A DNA stretch of 64,000 bases from CAYYYP01 sp964475985 (GTDB taxonomy: Bacteria > Bdellovibrionota > UBA1018 > CAYHWW01). A model generated the notes under the pieces. It worked only from the letters and a program-made list of their open reading frames with translations, was not told where the DNA came from and ran no database searches. How positions within the stretch are numbered: the stretch's first letter is position 1; every line of letters begins with the position of its first letter. The position numbers and the translations under genes were made by a program. Positions 40,712 to 49,866 of this stretch are shown here, in pieces. The stretch lies in contig CAYYYP010000013.1 of assembly GCA_964475985.1 (NCBI GenBank), forward strand, positions 1 to 64,000, in the 5' to 3' direction.

Positions 40712-43317
40712 CGACGCAGAAGGCAGCGGTGAACTGGACACCCGAACAGGAAGAACTTTTAGATGCGCAAGCCCTGCCCTTTGTTGCCGTATTGGCCGAT
40801 GCGGGAAGCGGGAAGACTTCGGTCCTTGTGGAGCGGGTGCGTAGGATTGTTTTAGGCAAGACCCCTCAACAAAAATTAAAACGTATCTTATGCCTATCTT
40901 TCACGGAAAAATCGGCGGCCGATTTAAAGGCGAGACTGTCCCCCTATGAAGAAGTCGATGTGTTCACCATCCATGCGTTCTGTGCCCGCGTGCTTAGGGA
41001 ATTTGGCGCTAAGCTTCTAAACCTATCCCCGCTTTGGCACGTCATGGATGAAGTGGAAGGATCGCTTAAGCTTGAAAAATCTTTTTATAAAGTGCTGCGT
41101 AGAACCAGGGACTTACCCTTAGGCTTTAGTGTGGCTCAGGTGTTTGATGTCATAAAGCAGGTGAAGCTTTCGGAGGAGCCAGGGGATGTCATTATTGAAT
41201 GCGCCGATCCTCAGCAGGGTGCAATTTTTAAAAAAATCATCTCGGACACTTTGACCGATTTTCGGAGTGAGAAAAAGAAAAGATCGGCTTTGAGTTACGA
41301 TGATCTGGAAGAAGGAGCGCTTAAGCTTTCCTCCCACGAGGAAGTTCGAGGCTATCTGCTTAACCGGTATGGACACCTCTTCATCGACGAATTTCAAGAC
41401 ACCTCTGAAGCCCAGGCCCTTTTTCTTGAACATTTGTTTCTGAGAGGCTTAGGTTCAGCAAGGACCTCACTTTCGGGACTTTTTGTGGTCGGGGACGAAA
41501 AACAAAGCATCTACCGTTTCCGTGGCGCCGATGTCCGCGTTTTCCGAAAATTCATTGAGCCGCTTGAAAAACGTAGGCTCAGCTTTAATTTTCGCTCCCA
41601 CCCGAAGGTGATTGCCGCCGTGAATGAGACGGCGAAACTAAGCATTGAAGGTTTCATGCCGGCATCGGCCGGTAGGTCCTTTGATTCCGAGGGTCATGTC
41701 ATGATTCTGCAGTCAGAAGATATGGGCATCCCACTTGCTTTACGTTTGCTCGCCGAAAAAAATATTCCGCTCGAAAATACAGTGTTGCTGCTGCCGCGCC
41801 TCAGTGGCGCCAGTAAGAAACTAGCCTATCTTGAGCTGCACGGCATAACCTATAGCGTGCAAACCTCCGGTGGCCTGCTATTTCATCCGCAGCTCTCAAA
41901 GCTTGCCAATCTTTGGATCAGTTTTGCGGTGCCTCATGATGCGTTGCGAAAGCTTAGGGCAGAATGTGACTTTGGTTACGAGATTATGAACCGGCTAAAA
42001 TCCCGTGATTTTTCCGCGAGAACTTCTTTGTTTGATTGGCTTAGGAATTTCTTGGAAGCGGGAATTTTGAACGCCTATGGCGTACTGTTTTTACAGTTCT
42101 GGTCTTTTATGTCGCGGGAGGCGGAGCGAGGTAAGGACCCTTGGATCCTAGCGCAGGAGTGGATGCAGCTTGAAGCCCTAAAGCTTGATGCAGCTGGCAT
42201 GAAAAATTTTGCGCCACCGCCTTTCTTAACGGGCGTATTGCGGGTGATGACGGTGCACGCTTCTAAGGGACTCGAGTTTCCGGCCGTAATTTTGGCGGAT
42301 TTAAAGGGAAAAAAAACTAGTAGTCGTTCACTGGCCCTCAGGGAGGGTAAAAAACTTTTCATTCCGAGCCGAGATGCCGACGGGGAGTGGGAGCGGTTTG
42401 CAACGTTTGATGATGCTAGGCTGAGTGAGCAGGAACTTGAAACCCATGAAAGTGCCAGGCTTCTGTATGTAGCGCTCACTCGAGCCGAAAATGCGCTGGT
42501 AGTAGTGGATGATTCTTCAACGGAAAAAAAAATCCCCGCCACGACCCCTTGGGTAGGTTGGCTGCGTGACGCGCTCCTGCCCTTTCCGGGGGCGGTTCCG
42601 CAATTAGATTTGGACCGGCATCCGTTAACGCCTGAGCTGCCAAAAAGTATTGATCACGATGCGCATTTGAACCTGTTTGATTCAGTGCAAACCGAAAACC
42701 CAAATTACCACGGTGCCCGTAAGGGAGTTACCAAATGGTTGCAGGAACGCTCGGCTGGCTCGGAAACTTTAGGCGCCGATAAAAATTTCGTTCGCCGCCT
42801 GCCCTCTGAGGCGGAGAAGATTGCTCAGCCAAAACCAGACGCAAAAATTAGGGGTACGGAACTGCATTCGGTTTTTGAGCGAGCACGGACCCTTACGCAG
42901 TTAGAGCAGCTTTTTAATGCTAGGGGATTTATCTGTCCTACTTTCCTGACGTGGTTCAAAAACGATGAACAGGCGAAACTTCTTTTTCCAGAATTCTATG
43001 GACCGGCGCGCCATATAAATATTTTTCGTGAGCTTTCGGTGGAAGGTAAGGACGGGATCTCGCCAGAAATTTTTGTGGGGCGCATCGATAAACTCATTCT
43101 CGATACTTCTCGGCGCCGAGCGCTGCTGGTGGATTATAAGTGGATCGAAGGTTCTTCGCGCTCGCCTGCGCGGTTTGCGGAGCAGTATTCTTCCCAAGTA
43201 AAATTTTATATCAACGCCCTAATGCGCTGCGCAGAGTTTCGCGATTTTAGTTTTCAAGGTTATCTGTTGGACGTCGGCAGCTCAACAGGAACCATTTGCC
43301 ATTGTGTTTTTCCTTAA
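40708..43317 (+). CDS. addA: AddA-like UvrD-family helicase with C-terminal nuclease
   Basis: 869-residue SF1A helicase. Walker A is ADAGSGKTSVLVERV (about 30-44), motif Ia region CLSFTEKSAADLKARL, motif II FIDEFQDTSEAQ (about 224), motif III VVGDEKQSIYRFRGAD, motif V TVHASKGLEFPAVILAD and motif VI ARLLYVALTRAENAL. A short C-terminal RecB-like nuclease domain has GTELHSVFERA, GRIDKLILD and VDYKW. It is much shorter than Bacillus AddA (about 1230 residues), so accessory helicase subdomains are reduced. Co-translated with addB; together they would resect double-strand breaks for RecA-dependent repair. Confidence 0.87.
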   Translation: MTTQKAAVNWTPEQEELLDAQALPFVAVLADAGSGKTSVLVERVRRIVLGKTPQQKLKRILCLSFTEKSAADLKARLSPYEEVDVFTIHAFCARVLREFGAKLLNLSPLWHVMDEVEGSLKLEKSFYKVLRRTRDLPLGFSVAQVFDVIKQVKLSEEPGDVIIECADPQQGAIFKKIISDTLTDFRSEKKKRSALSYDDLEEGALKLSSHEEVRGYLLNRYGHLFIDEFQDTSEAQALFLEHLFLRGLGSARTSLSGLFVVGDEKQSIYRFRGADVRVFRKFIEPLEKRRLSFNFRSHPKVIAAVNETAKLSIEGFMPASAGRSFDSEGHVMILQSEDMGIPLALRLLAEKNIPLENTVLLLPRLSGASKKLAYLELHGITYSVQTSGGLLFHPQLSKLANLWISFAVPHDALRKLRAECDFGYEIMNRLKSRDFSARTSLFDWLRNFLEAGILNAYGVLFLQFWSFMSREAERGKDPWILAQEWMQLEALKLDAAGMKNFAPPPFLTGVLRVMTVHASKGLEFPAVILADLKGKKTSSRSLALREGKKLFIPSRDADGEWERFATFDDARLSEQELETHESARLLYVALTRAENALVVVDDSSTEKKIPATTPWVGWLRDALLPFPGAVPQLDLDRHPLTPELPKSIDHDAHLNLFDSVQTENPNYHGARKGVTKWLQERSAGSETLGADKNFVRRLPSEAEKIAQPKPDAKIRGTELHSVFERARTLTQLEQLFNARGFICPTFLTWFKNDEQAKLLFPEFYGPARHINIFRELSVEGKDGISPEIFVGRIDKLILDTSRRRALLVDYKWIEGSSRSPARFAEQYSSQVKFYINALMRCAEFRDFSFQGYLLDVGSSTGTICHCVFP

Positions 43318-43371
43318 TCTTGTTACGCTTTAAGGGCGCGGATGCATCATCATTAAGGGCGGGGGGCTGAC

Positions 43372-44097
43372 TTGAAGCATATTGTAAGATGGAGATTCGT
43401 TTGGGTCTTGGCAATGGTGTTAGGTTTTACTTCGCTTGCTTTCGTTTCCGCTGCGAAGGCTCAGGACGAAGCCCCGGAAGAAGAAAGTACGGATCTAAGC
43501 TGGCTTGACCCAGATAAAAAAGTTTATGTTTTGCAGAACCGTAAATACCGTAAGGCCTTTCGGCCGGCGTTATATCTGAGTGGCGGCAAAAATCTCAGCA
43601 ACTCCTACCGTTCCGGTTGGATGGGCAGCGTTCGTGCTGGAATGTGGTTCACCGAGCAATTCGGCGTAGAAGCGTTTGGCACATTCTATAAGAACTCCGA
43701 TAGCGACAATCTCAAGGCCCTACGGGCGGTGAGTACGGTGCTTCCGTTTGTTCGAGAAGTCCGCAGTTACTTCGGGGGAGTTGCGACCTGGGCGCCATTC
43801 TACGGAAAACTAAATTTGTTTAACTGGATTTTGTATTATGATTGGGCTCTCAATCTTGGTTTGGGCTCCGTCAATACCGCTAACGATCGCAATACTATTT
43901 CGGGGGCTTCCAGCCGGTACGTCACGGAGAATTTCGTGGGCGTATTTTTTGGGACCAGCCAAAATTTTTATGTCAGCAAACATTTTTCCGTACGTTGGGA
44001 TTTGGTGGGCGTAAATTACGGCGCCACGGGGGCGGATGATCGACCCAAGCGGTTTACGAATGTCGATTTCCTCATCGGGGCCGGGTATTTGTTTTAA
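43372..44097 (+). CDS. Outer-membrane beta-barrel protein, first gene of a Glt-like envelope cluster
   Basis: 241 residues from a TTG start preceded by a purine-rich GGGCGGGG stretch. The signal peptide ends about AKA-QD. The mature protein has a short acidic head, then alternating strands with many Tyr, Phe and Trp residues and an LF C-terminus, typical of a small outer-membrane barrel. It is followed 18 nt later by a TPR-type protein. In Myxococcus Glt clusters small barrels of this kind (GltA/GltB/GltH type) accompany TPR proteins; that assignment is inferred from context. Confidence 0.75.
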   Translation: MKHIVRWRFVWVLAMVLGFTSLAFVSAAKAQDEAPEEESTDLSWLDPDKKVYVLQNRKYRKAFRPALYLSGGKNLSNSYRSGWMGSVRAGMWFTEQFGVEAFGTFYKNSDSDNLKALRAVSTVLPFVREVRSYFGGVATWAPFYGKLNLFNWILYYDWALNLGLGSVNTANDRNTISGASSRYVTENFVGVFFGTSQNFYVSKHFSVRWDLVGVNYGATGADDRPKRFTNVDFLIGAGYLF

Positions 44098-44115
44098 GGG
44101 AGAAGGGAAAACAGG

Positions 44116-45708
44116 ATGTTGCCCGAAAGTTTTGCTAAAAATCTAAAAGCTCGTTTCTGGGTGATGGCATCCCAAGTCTTTTTTTCATGCTCGCTTGCCG
44201 GCGTGCCGTGCCTGGCCGCCAACCAAGAGGTTTACCGCGCGGAATACGTTACTAGTAATGTGGAAGGAGTATCGGCTAACCTTCAACAGGCAAGGCAGGC
44301 CTTTAGCGTTTACACTGGAGCCGACGCGTCCGTAAAACCAAGGGCTGCGGTTCAGATCACGCGCAATCTTCTTCGCGCAGGATTTCCGCAAACGGCGACC
44401 TATTTTTTCCTCCAGGGGCTGCGCATGGGGGACGTACGAAGTTCCATCGGTTTACTGGAAATGTTGCCGGAGTTCTTAACCCAAGCCGGGCCGGATGTGC
44501 TGCAGAATGATGTTTTACATTTTGCTCAATCAGACGGGCTCTCCCAACAGCTCTCGCCAAGGGCAAGAAACTTTTTTCATTATTTTTTAGGGAAAAACCA
44601 TCTGTTTCACCTTGAGGCGGCAAAGGCCTTAGAGGTTTTAAAACGGGTAAATCCATCTGAGTTTTCGTCCATGGGGTCCGTTGCACCTTCGATCGCACAT
44701 TTGCGGGCCACCGCGCACGCATTGCTCAACCAAACCGGAGAGGCGCTTCAGTTTTTTGAGCTTTGTGAGTCTTTAAGTTCTAAAAAAAGAAGTACCCTGG
44801 GGGATGACGTCAAATTCCGATGCCTGGCCGGCAAAGCGCGTGTCCTCTATCAGATGGGAAAATTTGATGACGCAGAAGACGTGTATGATGACATTCCGAA
44901 ACGAAGTCTAGTGTGGACCGATATCCTCTTTGAGCAGGCGTGGAATGCGTTTTCCAAAAACGATCACAACCGGGCCCTCGGTAAGCTCGTGTCCTACAAT
45001 TCTCCGATGCTGGAATTCGTTTTTAACCCTGAAGTAGATTCCCTTAGGGCTCAAGTATTTTTGGACCTTTGCCTTTATGACGATGCAAACCGCACGATAA
45101 ATAATTTTAATCGTAAATATTATAGTGCCGGGCTCAACCTTAAGGATTTTATAACGCAAAATAAAAATGACTTATTAAAATTTTATGGACGCGCTAGGCA
45201 GTCGGCCCTGGGGCGGTTGCATACCACCGATTCCTTGACCCAAATTATGAACCGTTTCGCAAAGGGACCTTACTTCATGACTTTCATTAGCCAGGAACGA
45301 GCCCTTGAGCACGAACGAGCGAAACTTCGTCTGGCCTTTTCGGGGGACCCTAACCCCTTTGAGAAGTTCTTGGTGCAAGCGCAAAACTGGCGTTTGCGTA
45401 GCGTGAGATTGCTTGGCGGAGCCCTTGCCTACAATGCGCTCGTAGATCAGTACCGAAGCTTGCTTGAAGATTTTGATAAAGTGTCCTTCATTAAAGGCGA
45501 GATGCTTTCCAAAATGAAGGGAAAGCTCGCCCGTCAGAATGCAATGGCTACGGTGCTCGATGAAGATGGAAAATCCAAGCGGGGCACGGATGAAACTTCT
45601 CGTAAGGATTACCAATATTACTGGAAATTTAATGGTGAGTTTTGGCTGGACGAGCTTGGTGATTACGTTTTTGCCCTTAAACCTGAATGCGAAGGAGCGC
45701 GCTTGTAA
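44116..45708 (+). CDS. Exported TPR-like protein
   Basis: 530 residues. The N-terminal 35 residues look like a signal peptide (core VFFSCSLAGVPCLA). The remainder is helical with TPR-like pairs, for example in RCLAGKARVLYQMGKFDDAE and LFEQAWNAFSKNDHNRALGK (about 240-300). The ATG at 44116 follows a GGGAGAAGGG stretch. Its stop codon TAA overlaps the next ATG by one base (TAATG), implying translational coupling with the 1268-residue TPR protein. It is probably a periplasmic scaffold of an envelope-spanning complex. Confidence 0.75.
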   Translation: MLPESFAKNLKARFWVMASQVFFSCSLAGVPCLAANQEVYRAEYVTSNVEGVSANLQQARQAFSVYTGADASVKPRAAVQITRNLLRAGFPQTATYFFLQGLRMGDVRSSIGLLEMLPEFLTQAGPDVLQNDVLHFAQSDGLSQQLSPRARNFFHYFLGKNHLFHLEAAKALEVLKRVNPSEFSSMGSVAPSIAHLRATAHALLNQTGEALQFFELCESLSSKKRSTLGDDVKFRCLAGKARVLYQMGKFDDAEDVYDDIPKRSLVWTDILFEQAWNAFSKNDHNRALGKLVSYNSPMLEFVFNPEVDSLRAQVFLDLCLYDDANRTINNFNRKYYSAGLNLKDFITQNKNDLLKFYGRARQSALGRLHTTDSLTQIMNRFAKGPYFMTFISQERALEHERAKLRLAFSGDPNPFEKFLVQAQNWRLRSVRLLGGALAYNALVDQYRSLLEDFDKVSFIKGEMLSKMKGKLARQNAMATVLDEDGKSKRGTDETSRKDYQYYWKFNGEFWLDELGDYVFALKPECEGARL

Positions 45709-48700
45709 TGCCTAAGCACAAAACCCTGGCCTGCGCTAAACGAAACCTTTTTGTCGCGGCCCTACTGGGTTTGCTTTTATTTTTGGCCCAATGGAAATCC
45801 GTTCCGGCCTTTGCGCAATCGTCTGCATCTGCGCAGCTTGCCCTGCTTCAGGAGCTCGACAATCCTACCGAAAAAGAGTTGCGGCAAATTCGGGATCAGG
45901 AAATCACTCAGCTCAAAATCGTAATGGGAAGGCGTGATGCGCAGAATAGACGCCCAGATCTCCTCCTGAGACTCGCGGAACTTTATACGGAAGAATATCG
46001 GCATTATTTTTTAAAGGAAAACGAACTTCACCAAATTCGCTTAAAATCAGGACGTCGGGAATCCGTAGGAAACCACGAGGTTTCCCGGCGTTTTATCGCA
46101 GCTTCGAACAATGCAGGATTTGCCATCCTGGCTACCAAACAGCGTTTTGCGGGGCTGGATAAAGTCTATTTCATCCTGGGTTACAACTTCGGGGAGCTTG
46201 GCAAAAAAGAAGAATCAAAAAAATATTATTCTAAACTGGTTTCCGAATTTCCCCGTAGCCCCATGGTGGCCGAGGCCTACCGTGCCCTTGGCGAATCGGC
46301 CTTTGAACGTGGCAGTTATTCGGTCGCAATTGAAAACTTAGAAAATGCTACCCGAAGGGCCCAAGCCCAAAGTGAAGCAATCCTACCTCGCACTCTCTAT
46401 AAACTTGCATGGGCATATTACAAGAGCCGCAGAATTTCCGATGCCCTCAGCACCATGAAGCGCGCCATTAGCCTTACGGGTGATGATGAAAAATTCGTAA
46501 GTCTTCGGGAAGAAGCCTTGAATGACATCGTAGTTTTTTATGTGGATATCGGAAAACTTGATGAAGCCCGCAGTTATTTCTCTGACTTGCCAGGAGGTGA
46601 GCGATTTTTAGCGGACGCCCTAACTCGCCTTGCAAAAACCTACGAGCGAGCGGGTAAATTTAAGCCGGCGCTCACGATTTTGGAAGGTTTGGTTGCTTCG
46701 AGCGCCAAGCAAGCTCCAGATAAAATGGTTCTTGCCCTTGCGCAAATCATCGAAATTCACCGTAAGAATGGCGATCAGTTGAGTGAAGAACGAAGCCTGA
46801 AACGCTTGGTTAAATTTTTTCAGGAACAGGGCGAAGATCTCCGTACGGAAAATGAGGACACCAAACAAATTTGGCTTAAGTCCAAAGCTTATTTAAGGGC
46901 CAGGGCCACTGAGCAGCATAAAACGGCCCAAAGATCTGGGCAAAACAGCGCATTTTCCCGGGCCGCGGAGCTTTACGCCCTTTACCGGGACGCTTTCCTT
47001 CATGACCCAAAGGGTAAGTCCGATTCGGCCGAGTGGGTAGAGTTTGCGGAGATTTTAACTTACCAGGCGGACTGCCTTTTGCGCTCCAATCAAGAAATGG
47101 CGGGCAGCCAAGTTTTGCGGGAACTTTTTGAATCAAAGGCTCCGTTGCAGAAACGCCGGGAAGCTGGCCTTACTTTAGCTAATCTCTATTTAAAAAAGAT
47201 TGATGCCGCCCTTTTGAAAAAACGAGGAAGTGACCTCAAAACCTTTGAGAAGCAGTTGGCCGAGCTTAGTGAAAAACTTGAGGATGATGCCGAAAAAACC
47301 GATCCCCAAATGCTTGAATTGAAACTCAAACGATTACGGTTAAGTTACATGATTGCGAAGGATTTTCCGGAAGAAGCTTCCGCCAGTTCATCCTCGGCGC
47401 TTAAGGATTTAATAAGGGCCATTGAAGAAAACTCGGGCCATTCGGAAAGTGGAAAGGGAGCGCTAGAAGCCTTAAGGCGAGAGCGCACTCAAGAGCTGGC
47501 TGAACGTTTTGCGCAAAATCGTCCGCTTTTAGTTTCTGAAAAAAGTGGCGAGCTTGCCAAGGCCGTGCAAGCCGTGCAAGCCAGGGAATCTTTTGCGGCA
47601 AGTCAGAATCTTGAGTCCGAAGGCAAATTCTCGGAAGCCGCAAAACATTATTCAGATCTCGCGGATCAAGCCCATCGGCGTCGTGAATTTGAACTCCGGG
47701 ATAAGAGTTGGAACAATGCGGCTATAAGTTTTGAACGAGCAGGATTAGTAGAACAATCCCTAGGCCTTTACGAAAAATTAACCAACGGTTCAGACAAAGC
47801 ACGGGCTAGCCAAGCAAAAAGCTCAGCCGTTCGCGCGCTGCTCACCTTGGTGCTGAAAGGGCAGTTTGAAACCGCCGCAAATTTGAGCCTTGCCACAGCA
47901 AACTGGAATACTTGGGGCGTTTCTGAGCGGTATGACTTATTGCAACTGGCCTTAAATACAAGTTTATCCATAAGGGAACAAAACTTAGCCTGGTCCCAAA
48001 TTGCCAAAGTGCTAAGCAAAGCAAAGTTCCTGCTTTGTGAAGACAAAAAAAATTACGCTTATTGTTTCGCATTTCTGGGGGCTTGGTTTGAAAGTTTTGC
48101 GTCCCTTAGTTCTCGGCAGATTAAAATTCCCGATCAAGGCTTAGCTAGGCATATGGATGTCATACGCTCTTATGGCTCAGCGCCGGCGCTTACCGGCAGG
48201 TCCCAGGGACTAGTTTCATTTTTCCTCTATGAGCTTTCTTTAAAGGCGGGCCTGGAATCCCAGGCCCAACGTCAGCTTGAAAGCTCGGTGGCTGCAGTGC
48301 CCCAGGCTGCGCTTCTGGCGACAAAATCTGAAGCCGACGCCTTCCATGGAATAAAGATTGAGGGCGATGACGCTACCGTTAAAGTTAGAACAGAAGCCAA
48401 AATTAAGCGGCTTCAGGGTTTAGTGAGCCGGTACGAAAGTGTCCTTAAGCTTTCGCAGGCGGCGGTTGCGGAAAAACTTTCAGAAATTGCCCCTTTTTCG
48501 GCTTCCGTAGGTATCCAGGCCCTTTCGCGATTAGCGCTCGCTTACTTAGGTTTAGCCGAAAATTTCAAAAGTGCGCCGGTGCCTAAAAATTTAAATCCGG
48601 AAGCCCGGGAAAAATATCTAAGCCAGATTAACCGGGTGGCGGGCGATTTTTTAAATAAATCAAAAGAATTTATTTCTAAGGCCCGCAGCCGGTGTCATCA

Positions 48701-49514
48701 GCTTCAGTTCATATCTGCCGGCTGCTTAGAAGCGGCGGCGGTGGCTTACCGAGGAAATCCGCAAGGCGTGCGGCTCACGCCCCTGGCCCTAGACCGAAAC
48801 CCCTCCGTCTGCGAAAGTAAAAACGGATTCTGCCTCAAGCTTGGTTTTGAGCCTCGCAGCCGCCAGGTGCTGGAGACGGAGCTTCTCAGCAAGCTTTATG
48901 AAAGTTCAAATTCCGGATTAAAGTCGCTTTGGATTGATCTTGCGGCCCAGGAAAATTTTGATGGCAGGCCTGAAGTAGCTCTTTTAGTTTTAAGGCTTGG
49001 CGCAGGAGTGGATACCAACCAAATTTCTCGAGGCTTAACTTCAAACGATCGTGTTGGAGCTGGTCTTACGGCGGCTGCGGCTTTGATGATGCTTGGCCTT
49101 CCGGATAAAGCGGCGTCCATTGTATTTACCCTAACCAAGCAGGACAGTATCAATACTACGTTGCGCTATAACGCATTGCTTTTAGCCCTAGCGGGACAAT
49201 TAAGTGGATTTGCGCGGGAAAATGCTTCCGTGCTTAATGCGAGATGGGAAGACGGTAGTGCCGCGCCGGAATTTGCGAAGAAAAAGTGGCCACTTCTGCA
49301 GAAAGCCGCAAAATTTCAGGACGGCTCTCTTTCTAAATCTTTATGGCTAGATGCAGCGGAAGACTTGCCGCACCCGTCAGACTGGCTCTCCCAAGTTTTG
49401 CTTAAGGAAACTTCCTTTGGCAGTGCGGATGAAACGCAAGCTAGGCGAGCCGAGCTGGATGCGTATCCGGAACTGCAGGTCATGATTGATGCGCTGGCCC
49501 AGGGGAGGTTGTGA
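45708..49514 (+). CDS. Very large exported TPR-repeat protein
   Basis: 1268 residues starting at ATG 45708, chosen from the TAATG overlap and an upstream GAAGGAG; the frame opens 21 nt earlier but without merit. The signal peptide ends about AFA-QS. Numerous TPR motifs are visible: KVYFILGYNFGELGKKEESK, VAEAYRALGESAFERGSYSV and TLYKLAWAYYKSRRISDALS lie at about 150-260, with further degenerate copies to about 750. The C-terminal 500 residues are helical without clear repeats. Its size and position resemble the large TPR components of the Glt trans-envelope complex. It overlaps the next gene as GTGATG. Confidence 0.8.
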   Translation: MPKHKTLACAKRNLFVAALLGLLLFLAQWKSVPAFAQSSASAQLALLQELDNPTEKELRQIRDQEITQLKIVMGRRDAQNRRPDLLLRLAELYTEEYRHYFLKENELHQIRLKSGRRESVGNHEVSRRFIAASNNAGFAILATKQRFAGLDKVYFILGYNFGELGKKEESKKYYSKLVSEFPRSPMVAEAYRALGESAFERGSYSVAIENLENATRRAQAQSEAILPRTLYKLAWAYYKSRRISDALSTMKRAISLTGDDEKFVSLREEALNDIVVFYVDIGKLDEARSYFSDLPGGERFLADALTRLAKTYERAGKFKPALTILEGLVASSAKQAPDKMVLALAQIIEIHRKNGDQLSEERSLKRLVKFFQEQGEDLRTENEDTKQIWLKSKAYLRARATEQHKTAQRSGQNSAFSRAAELYALYRDAFLHDPKGKSDSAEWVEFAEILTYQADCLLRSNQEMAGSQVLRELFESKAPLQKRREAGLTLANLYLKKIDAALLKKRGSDLKTFEKQLAELSEKLEDDAEKTDPQMLELKLKRLRLSYMIAKDFPEEASASSSSALKDLIRAIEENSGHSESGKGALEALRRERTQELAERFAQNRPLLVSEKSGELAKAVQAVQARESFAASQNLESEGKFSEAAKHYSDLADQAHRRREFELRDKSWNNAAISFERAGLVEQSLGLYEKLTNGSDKARASQAKSSAVRALLTLVLKGQFETAANLSLATANWNTWGVSERYDLLQLALNTSLSIREQNLAWSQIAKVLSKAKFLLCEDKKNYAYCFAFLGAWFESFASLSSRQIKIPDQGLARHMDVIRSYGSAPALTGRSQGLVSFFLYELSLKAGLESQAQRQLESSVAAVPQAALLATKSEADAFHGIKIEGDDATVKVRTEAKIKRLQGLVSRYESVLKLSQAAVAEKLSEIAPFSASVGIQALSRLALAYLGLAENFKSAPVPKNLNPEAREKYLSQINRVAGDFLNKSKEFISKARSRCHQLQFISAGCLEAAAVAYRGNPQGVRLTPLALDRNPSVCESKNGFCLKLGFEPRSRQVLETELLSKLYESSNSGLKSLWIDLAAQENFDGRPEVALLVLRLGAGVDTNQISRGLTSNDRVGAGLTAAAALMMLGLPDKAASIVFTLTKQDSINTTLRYNALLLALAGQLSGFARENASVLNARWEDGSAAPEFAKKKWPLLQKAAKFQDGSLSKSLWLDAAEDLPHPSDWLSQVLLKETSFGSADETQARRAELDAYPELQVMIDALAQGRL

Positions 49515-49849
49515 TGAATTTCACGCAGAAAAATAAACTTCATTTTGTTTGGTATTTACTGGGGCTGGTTAGCTTTTTTTGCGGAGCGTCAGATTTGGTT
49601 TGCGCCCGAGAGCGCCAGGAGAGGTCCAATGCGAATCATTCAAGCGCCGAACGACCAAACGCCGAAAGACCGGTGATTTACAAGCAACACAACACGGCCG
49701 ACTTTGATGCCTTGCTCCTTGAAGGAAACATTAAGAATCCAAATGAATTCTATTTTGTGCATCGGTCGGAAGAAAAATTTGGCAGTTTGGTGCAGAAGCG
49801 AAAAAATTTTCACAAAGAGCTGCTTCGTGACGCCGTTATGATGCAATAG
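49514..49849 (+). CDS. Small exported protein of unknown function
   Basis: 111 residues from the ATG at 49514, whose A is the last base of the preceding stop; GGGGAGG lies just upstream. A signal peptide with hydrophobic core YLLGLVSFFCGASDLV is followed by about 80 polar residues. These include a short Asn/Ala/Glu/Arg repeat (SSAERPNAERP) and a conserved-looking C-terminal helix rich in Lys and Phe. Its tight coupling between the large TPR protein and the FHA protein suggests a small accessory subunit. No family is recognised. Confidence 0.7.
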   Translation: MNFTQKNKLHFVWYLLGLVSFFCGASDLVCARERQERSNANHSSAERPNAERPVIYKQHNTADFDALLLEGNIKNPNEFYFVHRSEEKFGSLVQKRKNFHKELLRDAVMMQ

Positions 49850-49866
49850 AATAAAGAGGATAGGCC

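Noticed and set aside
42075..42542. 155-codon minus-strand frame inside addA
   Set aside because: Ser/Arg-rich composition with no domain, wholly antisense to helicase motifs V and VI; a mirror of the real gene.
37865..43317. Helicase-nuclease pair as an antiphage defence island
   Set aside because: Motifs and the AddB-AddA order fit housekeeping recombination; no other defence gene is adjacent.
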